A stretch of DNA of 64,000 nucleotides from Tiliqua scincoides (Eukaryota > Chordata > Lepidosauria > Squamata > Scincidae): positions 30,800,388-30,864,387 of the forward strand of contig NC_089823.1 of the NCBI RefSeq assembly GCF_035046505.1. The letters run 5' to 3'. The translations under genes and the position numbers were made by a program. The notes below the pieces were generated by a model, which searched no databases, was not told the origin of the DNA, and was given only the letters and a program-made list of their open reading frames with translations. Shown here in pieces: positions 33,899 through 44,505 of the stretch; position 1 is the first letter of the stretch; every line of letters begins with the position of its first letter.

Positions 33899-36244
33899 GA
33901 TATATTAAATAAATAAAAAATTATGACTCGAATCACTGGAAACTTTTTTCCTTCTCTGTTACCTGTAGTTGCTTAAAATGGCTCCATTTACCATTTATGT
34001 AGGTTCTGATGCAGAGTAAATGTATTACAACCATTGTTTTTCCTAAGAGATCCTACAGTACCAACCACTGTGTCATCTGCTGTGGCAGTTAATGCTAAGT
34101 CATGAAAATACTTAGCACAGAAAATTCTTACTTGGGTCCTATTGAATGTATTTTCCCAGTACACCAAACAGCTATTATGTCTCCACGATAGCAGCATATT
34201 GTAGTCACGATCCTATACACTTTCAGCAGCATAGTTGTTAATCGACATTGCATTGAAATAATCAAGCAGCCTATGGGCAATGGCTAGAGTGCAAATTGTA
34301 ATTGCACACATCCCACATATGATGTACAAGTGAACCGTCAAGAGCCTTCCATAGCCTAGTTGACAGGAGGCCTGCAGGTAGAACCCATAGATGGTAGGCC
34401 TGAAACACTTATTACTTTATTCATAATCAGACTCTGTGTGCAGGGAACAACCCCGTCCCCCCAGGTGAACGCTGGAGAGAGGGCAAACAAAATGGCCAAG
34501 AAGAATGCTCATTATGAGCAAGAACACAGGTGATAACACACTGGCTGGTTGATAGATCAATGGAAGGAGCAATGCAAAGGGAAACAGGAGATGGACACTG
34601 AACACAATAGGACTTACTACTAGCAGAAATGTTTTGGCTAATCCATCAATCCCCCCCCCCCCGCCTTCTCACAATGGCTTCCAATAGGTCTGTCATTGGG
34701 GTTTCCAGTCCTGCTTGCAATTGTCATTTTAGATAGAAAAGGGAGGGTCAGTGAGACTAGAAACCACATGAATGCACATCAATGAGGCTTTAAAAGTGTT
34801 TTCAAATATTCATTGGCACACGCTGAAATTTTTAGGAAGTTTTTAAATGCACATTAGTACACAGCATCAGGATTTAAAAATATTTTTAATTCTCTAGTTG
34901 TTTTAAAAGCTACATATTTCCACATAAGAGGGTTTTTTAAAAAACAAAAAACAAAACCCAAACTGATCTATTAATGTACATTTGCTCGAGCATCAGCTCA
35001 CATCAGTGGGGCTGAAGAAAAGAATGCAGGAAATATCTTTTCCAGTTTTTTTAAAAAAAACACAGTGCCTAAATAGCAATGTAAAAAAGCTAAGCAAAAA
35101 CCCCCAAACAAACACACCCTGTACCATACTGGCAGCATATATGAGGAACAATAGCAGTAAACAGTCACAAAAAATGACTACACACTGGAGGTGGGGGGAG
35201 GGGGAGGAACAACATTTCTTTTTGGAATCTGATTTATTTTTATGACTTAGATTTGAATTCAGGTCAGGACCATTTGGGCCCTGCACTATTCATTCTGGAA
35301 CCCAATTAAAGGGTCTCGGTATGCTTTGGAAGTCCCATTCCAAATTTTTATATATGTAGATAAAATTTGAATATATTTTAGAAACTAAAAATCCTTACTT
35401 TTACTTTGTTTTCGTCCCTGCCTGCAGTGAAATGTGGAACTGCCTCTTAGCGGACATCCTCCTGAACGCCCTTACTTGCCGAGAACACAGAATTTCTCAG
35501 GGCAGCGTGGATGAAAAATGGCAATGAAAACATGGTGGCCGCCATCTGCCCTTCCTATATTATTGTTAGCTTTGGCTACTTGCACTTTCATAAAGCACTT
35601 CATTTATGTGCAGTTCCCATGCATGCCCTGTCTGATGTGCTTCTGATACTGTGCCATGATTTGTTGCTGAGTTAGTCAGGATCCTATCCTCCATGTTGAC
35701 TGGGAAAGAAGTTGGGAAGATCACCTCCGGTTTTCCATTGACTCCAGTGGGAAGATTTTACTTACCTCTTTTGCAGGCATAACATTACACTGTCGCAACA
35801 AGGGCGATCAGTCTCGGAGGATAGGATTCCTTTCTAACTAAGCTCCAGTCCTGCCCATTTCAGCCCTTGGACTGGCAGTGTTCCACCACCTTAAGGGCCC
35901 TGGGGCATAACAGCAGACCTATGCCAATATCAATCCACAGCAAGTCTTTTGAACACTAAAATTGCAGTGTAGGACAATAGACTCACAAAATCATACCATA
36001 ATGCATCATATTTCTACCATGAACCCGCCCCCCCTTATTACATTTTTGTATGAATAGCTACATAGCTATATTCATATAGATATTTAAAAAGCAAGTCAAT
36101 GGAATACATGTAAACTGAATTTTGACATTTGTGTAGGTACACAGTTTTACTTTTACAGAAAACTATGGACAAACTGTGCAGATGTTTTCTACATACTATG
36201 AACAGAGCTCAGCAAAAATGAACAACCAAAGTGTGAACAATGGG
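33899..36244. other. No gene seen
   Basis: C runs near 34651-34662 and A+T-rich unassigned sequence. Opposed frames at 34982-35286 overlap on both strands and lack domains. Confidence 0.5.
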
Positions 36245-36449
36245 AATGGAGCTGTAGCTCAGAAGCGGATAATCTGCATACAGAGAGACATACATTTTGC
36301 ACCCAGAAGGCATTTTCTGAAAGGGCTGGAAAGATCCTTGTCAGAAACCCTGGAGAGCTTCTGCCAGTCAGTGTCAAAAATACTGAACTACCGGTGGATG
36401 GGGAAATGGTCCAATTCCATGTAAGTCAGCTTCATCTGTTCAGTCCATA
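36245..36449 (+). mobile_element. tRNA-derived SINE, reptile type
   Basis: An A-box-like TGTAGCTCAGAAGCGG is followed by ATCTGCATACAGAG, GGGCTGGAAAGATCC, AAACCCTGGAGAGCTTCTGC and CAGTCAGTG. This is the order of the common reptile SINE whose consensus reads AGCTCAGTGG...AGTCAGTGTAGACAATACTG. The B box is decayed. Confidence 0.72.
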
Positions 36450-36822
36450 AAACTTATAGAGAAATATCAAATTAAACACTGTCTCATGCCAGGGGATCTC
36501 AGGTTGGCTCAAATGTCTTCTTCTTGAACTGCTGAAAAGTTCAGCCAAAGTTGTATTCACTGTACAACTATAGTACAGCACAGTGTGCTATGGTATAGTT
36601 TTGAATTGGCCTCTTTCAGTAAATTATCTTTTAGCACTTCAATGAAAATGTGGAGCCAGTTAGTCCTGTTCCCCTTCACTAGGCTTTCCCCCCATTCTAT
36701 ACAATTCAAGATTATGGCAGTCTTTCCACTATCCAATGACATGGGTACAAACACCATGAGAATTCAAATCTGAATCACCACTTGATCCAGGAAATAAGGA
36801 AATGGAATGCTATGCTTGTACA

Positions 36823-36985
36823 TTTGGGGAGAGGTCATAGCTCAGTAGGACAGCAGACAATCCCAGTTTCAATCTTTTATACCTCCTGGAAGTGCTGGAA
36901 AAGATGTGGGTCAGAAGCCATGGACAACTGAGCTTGCCAGTGCTGAGCTAGGGGAATCAATGGCCTGACTCAATATAGGAAAGAT
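36823..36985 (+). mobile_element. tRNA-derived SINE, diverged copy
   Basis: GGTCATAGCTCAGTAGGAC (A box), CAGTTTCAATC in the B-box position, GGAAGTGCTGGAAAAGATG, then GGCCTGACTCAATATAGG. More diverged than the 36.2-kb copy. Confidence 0.62.
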
Positions 36986-37146
36986 TGATATGTTTCATAG
37001 ATGTACAAACATATGTGGGCTTCCCAAACAAGGTTCAGGATGGGACTCCCAAAGTCTTTTAATCCAGTATGAAATTCAGTCTTTATTATTCAGGGAGTGG
37101 AGTGAGCATAAAAGGGAGGTTGAATCAAGAATTGGTACCACTAACT

Positions 37147-37742
37147 CTTCGCTCACAACAGGAGAGGAAACGGAACACTTTCCACATGCGCTGCCTCCGA
37201 CGCATTCTCAGCATCACCTGGCAGGACAAAGTTCCAAACAACACAGTCCTGGAATGAGCTGGAATCCCTGGCATGTATGTACTGCTGAAACAGAGACGCC
37301 TGCATTGGCTCGGTCATGTCGTGAGAATGGATGATGGCCGGATACCAAAGAATCTCCTCTATGGAGAACTCGTGCAAGGAAAGCGCCCTACAGGTAGACC
37401 ACAGCTGCGATACAAGGACATCTGCAAGAGGGATCTGAAGGCCTTAGGAGTGGACCTCAACAAGTGGGAAACACTGGCCTCTGAGCGGCCTGCTTGGAGG
37501 CAGGCTGTGCAGCATTGCCTTTCCCAGTTTGAAGAGACACTTGGCCAACAGTTTGAGGCAAAGAGGCAAAGAAGGAAGCCCCATAGCCAGGGAGACAGAC
37601 CAGGGACAGACTGCACTTGCTCCCAGTGTGGAAGGGATTGTCACTCCCGAATTGGCCTTTTCAGCCACACTAGACGCTGTTCCAGAACCACCTTTCAGAG
37701 CGTGATACCATAGTCTTTCGAGACTGAAGGTTGCCAACAACA
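37147..37742 (+). pseudogene. LINE with C-terminal zinc finger, 5'-truncated copy
   Basis: The last part of a non-LTR retrotransposon polyprotein. Reading from 37147: QERKRNTFHMRCLRRIL, TWQDKVPNN, RLHWLGHVVRMDDGRIPK, LLYGELVQGKRPTGRPQLRY, KDICKRDLKALGVDLNKWET, then a zinc-finger-like C-x2-C-x12-H-x3-C (CSQCGRDC...HTRRC) before the stop at 37,713. A TGA at 37255-37257 interrupts the frame, most simply a CGA changed to TGA. The insertion is bounded by a 10-bp duplication ACCACTAACT (37137-37146 and 37743-37752). The 3' tail ends TTGCCAACAACA. It lacks reverse transcriptase and endonuclease. The clade is not certain. Confidence 0.87.
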
Positions 37743-37752
37743 ACCACTAACT

Positions 37753-38769
37753 GATGTCCAGCATGTCAGTCATAGAGTTTCCACCACCTTTTCATTGCAG
37801 ATGGGAGATGTAGTGACAGAAGTCAAAGGCAATCCTTTGGATGTTAACATTAATCCCTTCGTCACAGGGTGGTGAGGTATAACTATAATGACGGTCATTT
37901 TCCCCCCTTTTGTAGCCTTTTTCCTTGTTAAGTCTCCTCTCCAAAAAAAAATCAGGAAAATGAGATCCTTGCAAAATTGCCTCTCAATGCTGGGAAAAAA
38001 GCCCAGATGGCAATGCATGTGATTGGGGTAGCACAGATGAGAGCTGTATGTGGCCAGGAAAGATGAATCAGAGAGCAGAAGGAGAAAGGAGACAAAAAGA
38101 ACCCTGTGGTTGTTCATAGATGTGGATTCCTTCCAAGCAAAAATTGCCTCGCCTGTCCTCCTTGTTTGGGGCTTGTCATAGATATAAATAGGGGGCCCAG
38201 ACAATGTCATTGAACACTCCCTTCCCATCCTGCAGTTGTACAAGCAGTACAGCTACGACCAAGTACGTGCATGATGCTTCTGAGACTGAAGACCTTGTTG
38301 CATCTCAAGCAGAAAATGTCATTGATGTGATGGAACCCACTAGAAATAGCAGAAGCCCCTTCAAAGAAAACTGCTTGTGTACCCTGCTGCCCTTCCCTTT
38401 GCAGTTAAGGGAGCTTGCCACTTAAAGACTGATAGGTCACAAATTGATTAGTGCGATGAGAACATTTATTTTGTTGATTCTCTCCCAAATGATTAAAGGG
38501 AGCCAAAATGTTTTTCAGGCTGAAGGAAGAGTTGTGCAATATTGTGTATACCTCGTGCAAAACAATTTGGAATTTTGTGCCAAGTGACCCAAGGCATTAA
38601 CTAGTTTGCTTGCTTCGCTGCGTAATCTTATCTCAGCCACAAACATGTGGGTGCCAGGTGCACATCAGCCAAAAGGAGTGGACGGTGTGGGCTAAAATAG
38701 ACTGCATCCAGTACCTATGTGTTTGCATTCTTTATTTATGAAGCCTGCATTTTAGTGCCAACTGAGTGT
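37753..38769. other. No gene seen
   Basis: Open frames at 37770-38243 (minus) and 38204-38425 (plus) have no domains. Confidence 0.45.
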
Positions 38770-38890
38770 CTCTGGAGAGTTCCACACATGTAGTGCTACC
38801 ACTGTAAAGGCCCTCTCCCGATCATCATTGGCTTCATTGATGGGGGGTACCCAGAGAAAGGCCTCAGAAGATTATTTAATACAACACCAA
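38770..38890. repeat. Fragment of old reptile interspersed repeat
   Basis: GGAGAGTTCCACACATGTAG, CTACCACTGTAAAGGCCC and AGGCCTCAGAAGATT correspond to the 'GAATTCCACAG...GAAGGTGC' part of the repeat at 23.7-24.2 kb. Confidence 0.45.
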
Positions 38891-38953
38891 CAGGGTGTGT
38901 TATTGTTTTCCTGATATCTATTCGTTCTCTTTTTCATATCAAACCAACTAGTG

Positions 38954-39331
38954 CAAGTGTTTCTCAAACTGTGAGTCGGGACCCACTAGGTGAGTCACGA
39001 GCCCATTTCAGATGGGTCTCCATTCATTTCAATATTTTATTTTTATTAGACGTGATGCTCCCATGGTATGTGACTGTATTTGGGGAAATGTTACAGACCT
39101 GTACTTTTAACAAACTACATTGTACTTTTAATAATATACTATGTATATTCTTTTAACAATGATAGTCAATGGGACTTACTCCTGGGTATGTGTGGGTAGG
39201 ATTGCAGCCTAGGATTGCTAATAATTGTCCTGCTTGATGATGTCACTTCCGGTCATGACCACTTCTGGTGGGTCCTGACAGATTCTCATTTTAAAAAGTG
39301 GGTCCCAGTGCTAAATGTGTGAGAACCACTG
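38954..39331 (+). mobile_element. hAT-type non-autonomous element (hAT-B), copy 2, uninterrupted
   Basis: Ends CAAGTGTTTCTCAAACTG and GTGAGAACCACTG, with a perfect 8-bp duplication AACTAGTG (38946-38953 and 39332-39339). At 378 bp it is the reference full-length copy. Its middle (about 39165-39212) carries half of the 90-bp AATCCTA repeat: TCAATGGGACTTACTCC and TAGGATTGCAGCCT. The GCAGCCTA at 39,205-39,213 is the empty site matching the mariner insertion at 51.2 kb. Confidence 0.92.
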
Positions 39332-39339
39332 AACTAGTG

Positions 39340-40317
39340 TATCTGCGAGCCCTGATCTGTTTTTAAGAAATTGGAGGGTGGCAGGGGGTCAGGTCACGAA
39401 CCAACCAAACAGAACTACTTTAAATCCTATCAACTGTAATGAGAGACAAGCCAGGTAAGCTTATGTTGGCTGCCTGCTTACACCATGACCAATGTGGAGT
39501 ATCTGAAGATCCAACAGCATAGGGGACTTGCATCAAATTCTAAAACTCCCAGCTGATCTATGTTGAGTGTAGCATTGTACCTTTAAGCATGTGCCCTTAA
39601 TGTGAAGTGTAGCTACTTCTTCTTTTAGGGCGGGAAAAAATAGGTGAGACTGCAGTAACATAGCAATCAAAATGTGCAGTTTTTTGACTGATACCAAATG
39701 AATTTAGCAGAGCTGTAATAGCTAACTACAAACTCATTCATGAAAAGTTTTAGTAGGCTTCAAATCAGAAGGCTCTACTCATATTCCTGAAAATATCCTA
39801 GCTTAATAGTTAATAAGATATAATTAATTTGGTTCAGCTTATCGAGAAAGGGGCAAGCACATTGTTAATATGATGGCAGGCTATTTTAACGTTGCAATTT
39901 GTTATCTAGATGTATGGTATCCTTTCTGTTTTCCATTTGCTTTGCACCAATAAAACATCTACTTGGATGAAAAACTGCAGACTTCTTTTGTACCTATTGT
40001 CCCTCTTCTAAGTTATATCTTACTATATTTTCATCAGTGGCAGTGTTTTGTGACAGAAGGCTTCCCTGGTCTCAGGGAGCTCCAGAAGTTTTACAGCAGT
40101 TTTGCAGCACTGTGATTTGGTCATCAGTACACAGCTTTCAGATAGTAGGCATTGCTTCACCAATCTCTTGAAGTCTGATGCCCAGCAGAGAGGCTGAGAT
40201 ATTTGTTGGTGTTTTGCCTGAATCTGTGATTTGCCCAACAGATATGAACAATAAATAGTTCCTCACTAAGCGCTGAAATGTCTCAGACTGTTCTGCTGTC
40301 CCCACAATGAAACATTG
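39340..40317. other. No gene seen
   Basis: Unassigned A+T-rich sequence. Confidence 0.5.
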
Positions 40318-40795
40318 GGGAGAAGCTATAGGTCATTGGCTGAGCACTTTTTTTTTTTTACATGTAGAAGGCCCTAGAGCAGGGGTTCCCAAAGTGGTGG
40401 GTCACAACCCACCAGGGGAACTAGAAGCAGGCCATTCCCCCTTAAGGGGATTGGCCCTGCTCCAATGGCAGTGACAGGTGCAGACCCCGATACAGGCCCC
40501 TCTGATCTGCCTGCAGCTTGTTTACAAAACTCTTATCTCTGATCTCCAAAGTAAACTCTGGTTTACTTGTGATCTCTGCAGCACTGACCCCCTCCCCACC
40601 CACACAAACACTTACCTGGTTTCCAACACACCTGGAGGTGTTTGGAAACCACTGCCCTGGGGTTCAAACCCTGGAACATCACAGGGCTGGGAAAGATCTG
40701 TATATAAAACGCTAGAGAGTTACTACTGAGCAAGTGTAGACAGTACTGACTGACATGGATCATTGATCCAGATCAATAGAACTCAGCACTGTTTG
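40318..40795 (+). mobile_element. tRNA-derived SINE split by an hAT element
   Basis: Head: ATAGGTCATTGGCTGAGCAC (A box), a T run, ACATGTAGAAGGCCC. After the insertion at 40380-40654 it resumes GGGGTTCAAACCCTGG (B box), then GGGCTGGGAAAGATC, GAGTTACTACTGAGCAAGTG and GACAGTACTGACTGACATGG. The pieces join in the right order for the reptile tRNA-SINE. Confidence 0.78.
40380..40654. mobile_element. hAT-type non-autonomous element inside a SINE
   Basis: Ends CAGGGGTTCCCAAAGTGG and GTGTTTGGAAACCACTG are imperfect inverted repeats. The flanks CCCTAGAG and CCCTGGGG agree at 6 of 8. The insertion point lies between the A and B boxes of the host SINE, which would have ended its transcription. Confidence 0.75.
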
Positions 40796-41629
40796 TTCAC
40801 AACCACAATACTTCATGGCCAGATAGATTACATTTGACCTTCTCTTAAAGTTCTGGAAAAGGCTATGTGAAATGGCTTCTCAGCATACCAAATGCTTTAC
40901 AATTCTCATTTTATTCTTGGCGACTGTCCTCACTGTTGAAGCTCCCTCCTTTCCACTCGCCCTTGAAAGCACAGGACTTTCCAGCCCAAGGTAATAAAAA
41001 CCTCACAATCCTCTTCTCAAAAATCCCCACCACTTTGTTGCCAGCTACAGGTCATGCAAGAGAAATGTCTTGGTTTTCATCAGAAGTCAAAATGACAGTG
41101 TGAAATTCAGTCTTTGCCAGGTTCTTTAGCTCCTGAGCATTACTTTAACACCATCCCTAATTAATGTCGACACCCACCTGGAAACATTGCAGGGGAAAAA
41201 ACCCAGTGTTTCTCAGAAGATAAATAACATTGCTAGTAAGAAGTGTTTCTGCCCCCTACAAAGTTATTCTTAAAAGTATTTTACTTATTAAAAAGTGTCT
41301 GTAGTACATGTAGCTGCATTCCCTTGCACTCATCTAATGTGAAATTTTGAGAGGCCCTTGCTTCTGTGCCCCTAACAGTGGCTTGATCTGCAGGCATTAG
41401 CAGACAATAAAAATTACCGCAGGTGGTAGAGCATATCTCCATGCTCAGACAAGATTTACTGCTATAGGCACAGGAGCAGATCAGGTCCCATTTTGCTGGT
41501 CAGTTGGCATCTCTGTGTTCACCCCATGCTCACCCTTAGTCCCATCCATTCCTGCTCTGGAGAGATTAATGGGACATTAATTTCATAAGGGACATAAAAT
41601 TTGACAAAAAGTGGTGACTTGAAGTGACT
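40796..41629. other. No gene seen
   Basis: Unassigned sequence with short frames lacking domains. Confidence 0.5.
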
Positions 41630-42042
41630 CTGTAGCCTGATCCAAGGGCTACAGGCAAGGGGCAAGGCTACAAACAGGTCATGGAGGCATTTGCAGTGGG
41701 AGAACTAGTCTCTCCCACTGAATAGGCTCTCTTGACCAATATGCCAAGGTATTGCTGGTGCAAGCCTGCATTTATCCATGCAGGGGGATCAAGCCTGGGA
41801 ACGGGGCTTGGGTATTTCTCATTGGCACTACAGTTTCCACCTCCCTGGCCTGATATGCCCACTGCCACCCCCCCACCCCATTCAACCCACTCCCCCTCCC
41901 TCTGTCACTGCGCTGGACTTATCAGTTCCAGAAGGCCTCCCAACAACCACTGGCACTTGGGCCTTTACGGTGCTTTTGTGACAGTATGAGACTTCAGAAC
42001 GCATGTTTTGCCAGAGCAGGCCCTCCTTAGGATTGGGCTGTC
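41630..42042. repeat. AATCC-type longer repeat, probable
   Basis: The right end CCTCCTTAGGATTGGGCTG is the inverted AATCC terminus. The body has GCAGGGGGATCAAGCC and C-rich blocks with ATGCCAAGGTATTGCTGGTG. The left end near CTGTAGCCTGATCC is uncertain. Confidence 0.4.
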
Positions 42043-43049
42043 AAATTCTTTGAAATCATGAGGTTGTGGGGGCTATATTAAATATTAATATTTATTCTTT
42101 CATTTCCCCCTATCTTTTTCTCTTCCATGTTATCAACAGGCACGTGCGCATTTATAAAACATTGCAAAACCGCAATTGACACGATTGCATGTATGATTGC
42201 ATTCTTTTTGTGTAATGTTTTATTGATGTGCTCATACGCTTTTGTGCATTAGGCAAAACACCATGCACAAAGAATCTTGCTACAATGGTATGTGTGTCCA
42301 CATTCAGATTTTTTCTTTTTTGCTATGATATGAGCACATACGCTTTGGAAACAAGATCTGTAATTCAGAACTCCAAAATCCAGGGAGAAAACTGGATAAA
42401 GAGAAGCATCCCCCCATATTTCCCTACATCTCAGTTACACTTGAGAAGAATGCCCTTTTCCTTTCTTATTTTCTAACTCCATTCAGTTTTGCTCTCTTTA
42501 TCTACTCTGCTTGTATCTTCACAATGTTGTCCTCTAGACTTGGCTACTTAGCCCACTAAATGTGACTCATACTTCACTGCCCTAACTCATCCTGTGGCTG
42601 AAAGCGATGGACAAGGTAGGAACAGGTTAATAGAATTTCCAAACTGCCGAGACCCATGAAGATGAGATACACTCACTGGGAGGCTGTGACTTGCTGTCAA
42701 ACTCCCCACGGAGAAAGAAGTGCCAGAATTTTACACACCACAGCCACAGTTAGTGCTAATGATCTCATCTGTTTGCTGCTTTAAGAGAAAAGTTAATGAG
42801 TGAGTATCTCATTCCCTCTTTAATATGGTCCCTCCAGGGCAATCATGTAGTGGATTGACAGTGTGTGCAGACGTACACAGAGAAACACACCTGCACCTGG
42901 GATGTGACTGTGGGGGCTGAGCCCTTTCTGGTGGATGTGATAACCAAGGAGACGTGGTCATGTGAATGGTTTTCTTTCATCGTGGTCTCATGAAGACTCA
43001 AGATTCGACCAACCACTTGGGAATGAGTGGAAGCTAAAAGGAGCGCCAC
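42043..43049. other. No gene seen
   Basis: Unassigned sequence up to the flanking direct repeat of the next insertion. Confidence 0.5.
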
Positions 43050-43140
43050 AAAAGCCCTATGCATATGGCAGTGGTGAATGTTGAACTGCAAGAGCTCAGC
43101 ATGGCGCCCCCCTCATTAGACTAATCTCCATCGCTTCAGT
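43050..43140 (+). repeat. Long flanking direct repeat, left copy (91 bp)
   Basis: Begins AAAAGCCCTATGCATATGG and ends CTCCATCGCTTCAGT. The right copy lies at 43606-43704 and differs by one 9-bp duplication (GGTGGAGTG) and a few substitutions. The two copies bracket the GTCGTAAGAGGCGAC element exactly. Confidence 0.92.
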
Positions 43141-43605
43141 CTTGTTGGCATCCTTCAGTCTCGGAAGACTTTGACTGGTGGTTCTGAAACAGAGTGTCCT
43201 CTCTAGTGCGTGAAGCCTGGGTAAAGTAGATATGGAAGATAGACTGTTTCCCATGCAGCAAATCCCCCCTCTCCACGTCGCTGAAATGGTCCAATGGAAA
43301 GGCAGAGGCCAGTACGGTTGGTTCCAGCGGCGTCGCAGGAGTTGCCAGAACGTGACTGTGTTCAGCCATGAACTGCCTCAGGGACTCCGGCTCCGGATTT
43401 TGCCTCGAGGTTGACTCCTGAAGCCTTTTCCATAACTGGATGTAGTCACAAGGCAGTGGAGGTTTGGGATCAGAGTTTCCCTTCTCTCAGATGAGCTGCC
43501 TTCCCAGGCTAAGGAGTCCCATCTACCCGGTGGCTGTTTAGTCGCCTCTTACGACAAGTACAGCCAAACTGTGGGCCTATTCTTATCCCCCAGCCCCCAG
43601 GGGTT
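43141..43605 (-). mobile_element. Short retroelement with GTCGTAAGAGGCGAC head and LINE-like tail, copy 1
   Basis: On the minus strand it starts about CCCTGGGGGCTGGGGGATAA, reads TTGTCGTAAGAGGCGACTAA and AACAGCCACCGGGTAGATGG, and ends GTCTTCCGAGACTGAAGG then ATGCCAACAAG. Its last 20-60 bases resemble the 3' end of the zinc-finger LINE at 37.1 and 48.3 kb (AGAACCACC, then GAGACTGAAGG). It looks like an internally deleted LINE or a SINE with a LINE tail. The minus frame 43369-43136 (MAEHSHVLATPATPLEPT...) reads through and may be a relic of LINE coding sequence or chance. Flanked by 91/99-bp direct repeats. Confidence 0.75.
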
Positions 43606-43704
43606 AAAAGCCCTATGCATATGGCAGTGGTGGAGTGGTGAATGTTGAACTGCAAGAGCTCAGCACAGCACCCCCCTCATTAGACTAATCTCCATTGCTT
43701 CAGT
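43606..43704 (+). repeat. Long flanking direct repeat, right copy (99 bp)
   Basis: Partner of 43050-43140. Starts AAAAGCCCTATGCATATGG and ends CTCCATTGCTTCAGT. Confidence 0.92.
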
Positions 43705-43774
43705 AAGACTATACAAAACAATTGATCTTACATTTCTTGGTTAGAATGTTTTATTCTCTTGTCACTTATTCTTA

Positions 43775-44172
43775 CAGAGGGTGCCCCTGTAGCCACGGAT
43801 CACATTTCTGCGGTGTCACTTATCCGCATATATGCAGATCCACCCCCCCCCCAAGTCCCCTCCTCTTCTGAGCCCTGCAGAGGTCATGTGCATCCACCTG
43901 CAGTCTCTGCGGTGCTCAGAATGACAATTACAAGGGGAAAATGGGGTTCCCCATCCCTCATAATGCCTATTAAAGGCATAAAAATGTCACTTCTTGTTTT
44001 GTTGAAAAGCTGGAAGTGATGTTTTTTTCCTTGTAATTGTCATTCTGAGTCCCGCAGAGGCCTCAGGTAGTTACACGTGGCCTCCGCAGGGCTCAGACAA
44101 GCCTCCGGAGGCGAGGGGAGCACAAGATTCAGGTTCTGGAACGGAACCCCCGTGGATACGGAGGTATGCCTG
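43775..44172. mobile_element. Tigger/pogo-like palindromic MITE, 398 bp
   Basis: Begins CAGAGGGTGCCCCTGTAGCC and ends CCGTGGATACGGAGGTATGCC then TG, between TA dinucleotides (43773-43774 and 44173-44174). The CCTCCGTATCCACGG end resembles mammalian MER2/Tigger termini, recalled from memory. Internal arms mirror each other: GCTCAGAATGACAATTACA at 43,915 against TGTAATTGTCATTCTGAG at 44,032. No transposase. Confidence 0.72.
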
Positions 44173-44174
44173 TA

Positions 44175-44503
44175 CAGGCGCTGCTTAACAACAGACCGCA
44201 TAACGAAGGACTGCATATATGACAGTGGTCAAAGCATAACAAAGAGGTCCTTAATGAGGCAATCAGGTCTCCCATAGCCGGTAGCAGAGTGTGTCTGTTT
44301 ACGCAACAGACTCTTAATGCAGTCTAAAGGAGGCTCTTAATGCAAAGGAGAGGCAGGCTATCTCCAGTAGCCTGTGCAGCTAGCAAGTGTCTGGCAGGGA
44401 GTGTTTGTTTACATATCAAAGGCACTAGATTGGGTGGAATGTTCACTTAACAACCTAATCACATAACAACGGGGATTGGAGAAGGTTAAGTGGTGCATAC
44501 CTG
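44175..44503. mobile_element. Tigger/pogo-like MITE, 329 bp, abutting the previous one
   Basis: Ends CAGGCGCTGCTTAACAACAG and GGTTAAGTGGTGCATACCTG are inverted repeats, flanked by TA at 44173-44174 and 44504-44505. Subterminal words CATAACGAAGGA and CACATAACAACGGGG also mirror. It shares the left TA with the preceding element. Confidence 0.75.
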
Positions 44504-44505
44504 TA

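Noticed and set aside
43232-43414. A small gene repeated at 43.2 and 57.5 kb (MEDRLFPMQQIPPLH...)
   Set aside because: The frame lies antisense within the GTCGTAAGAGGCGAC retroelement; the similarity reflects the repeat and not a gene pair.
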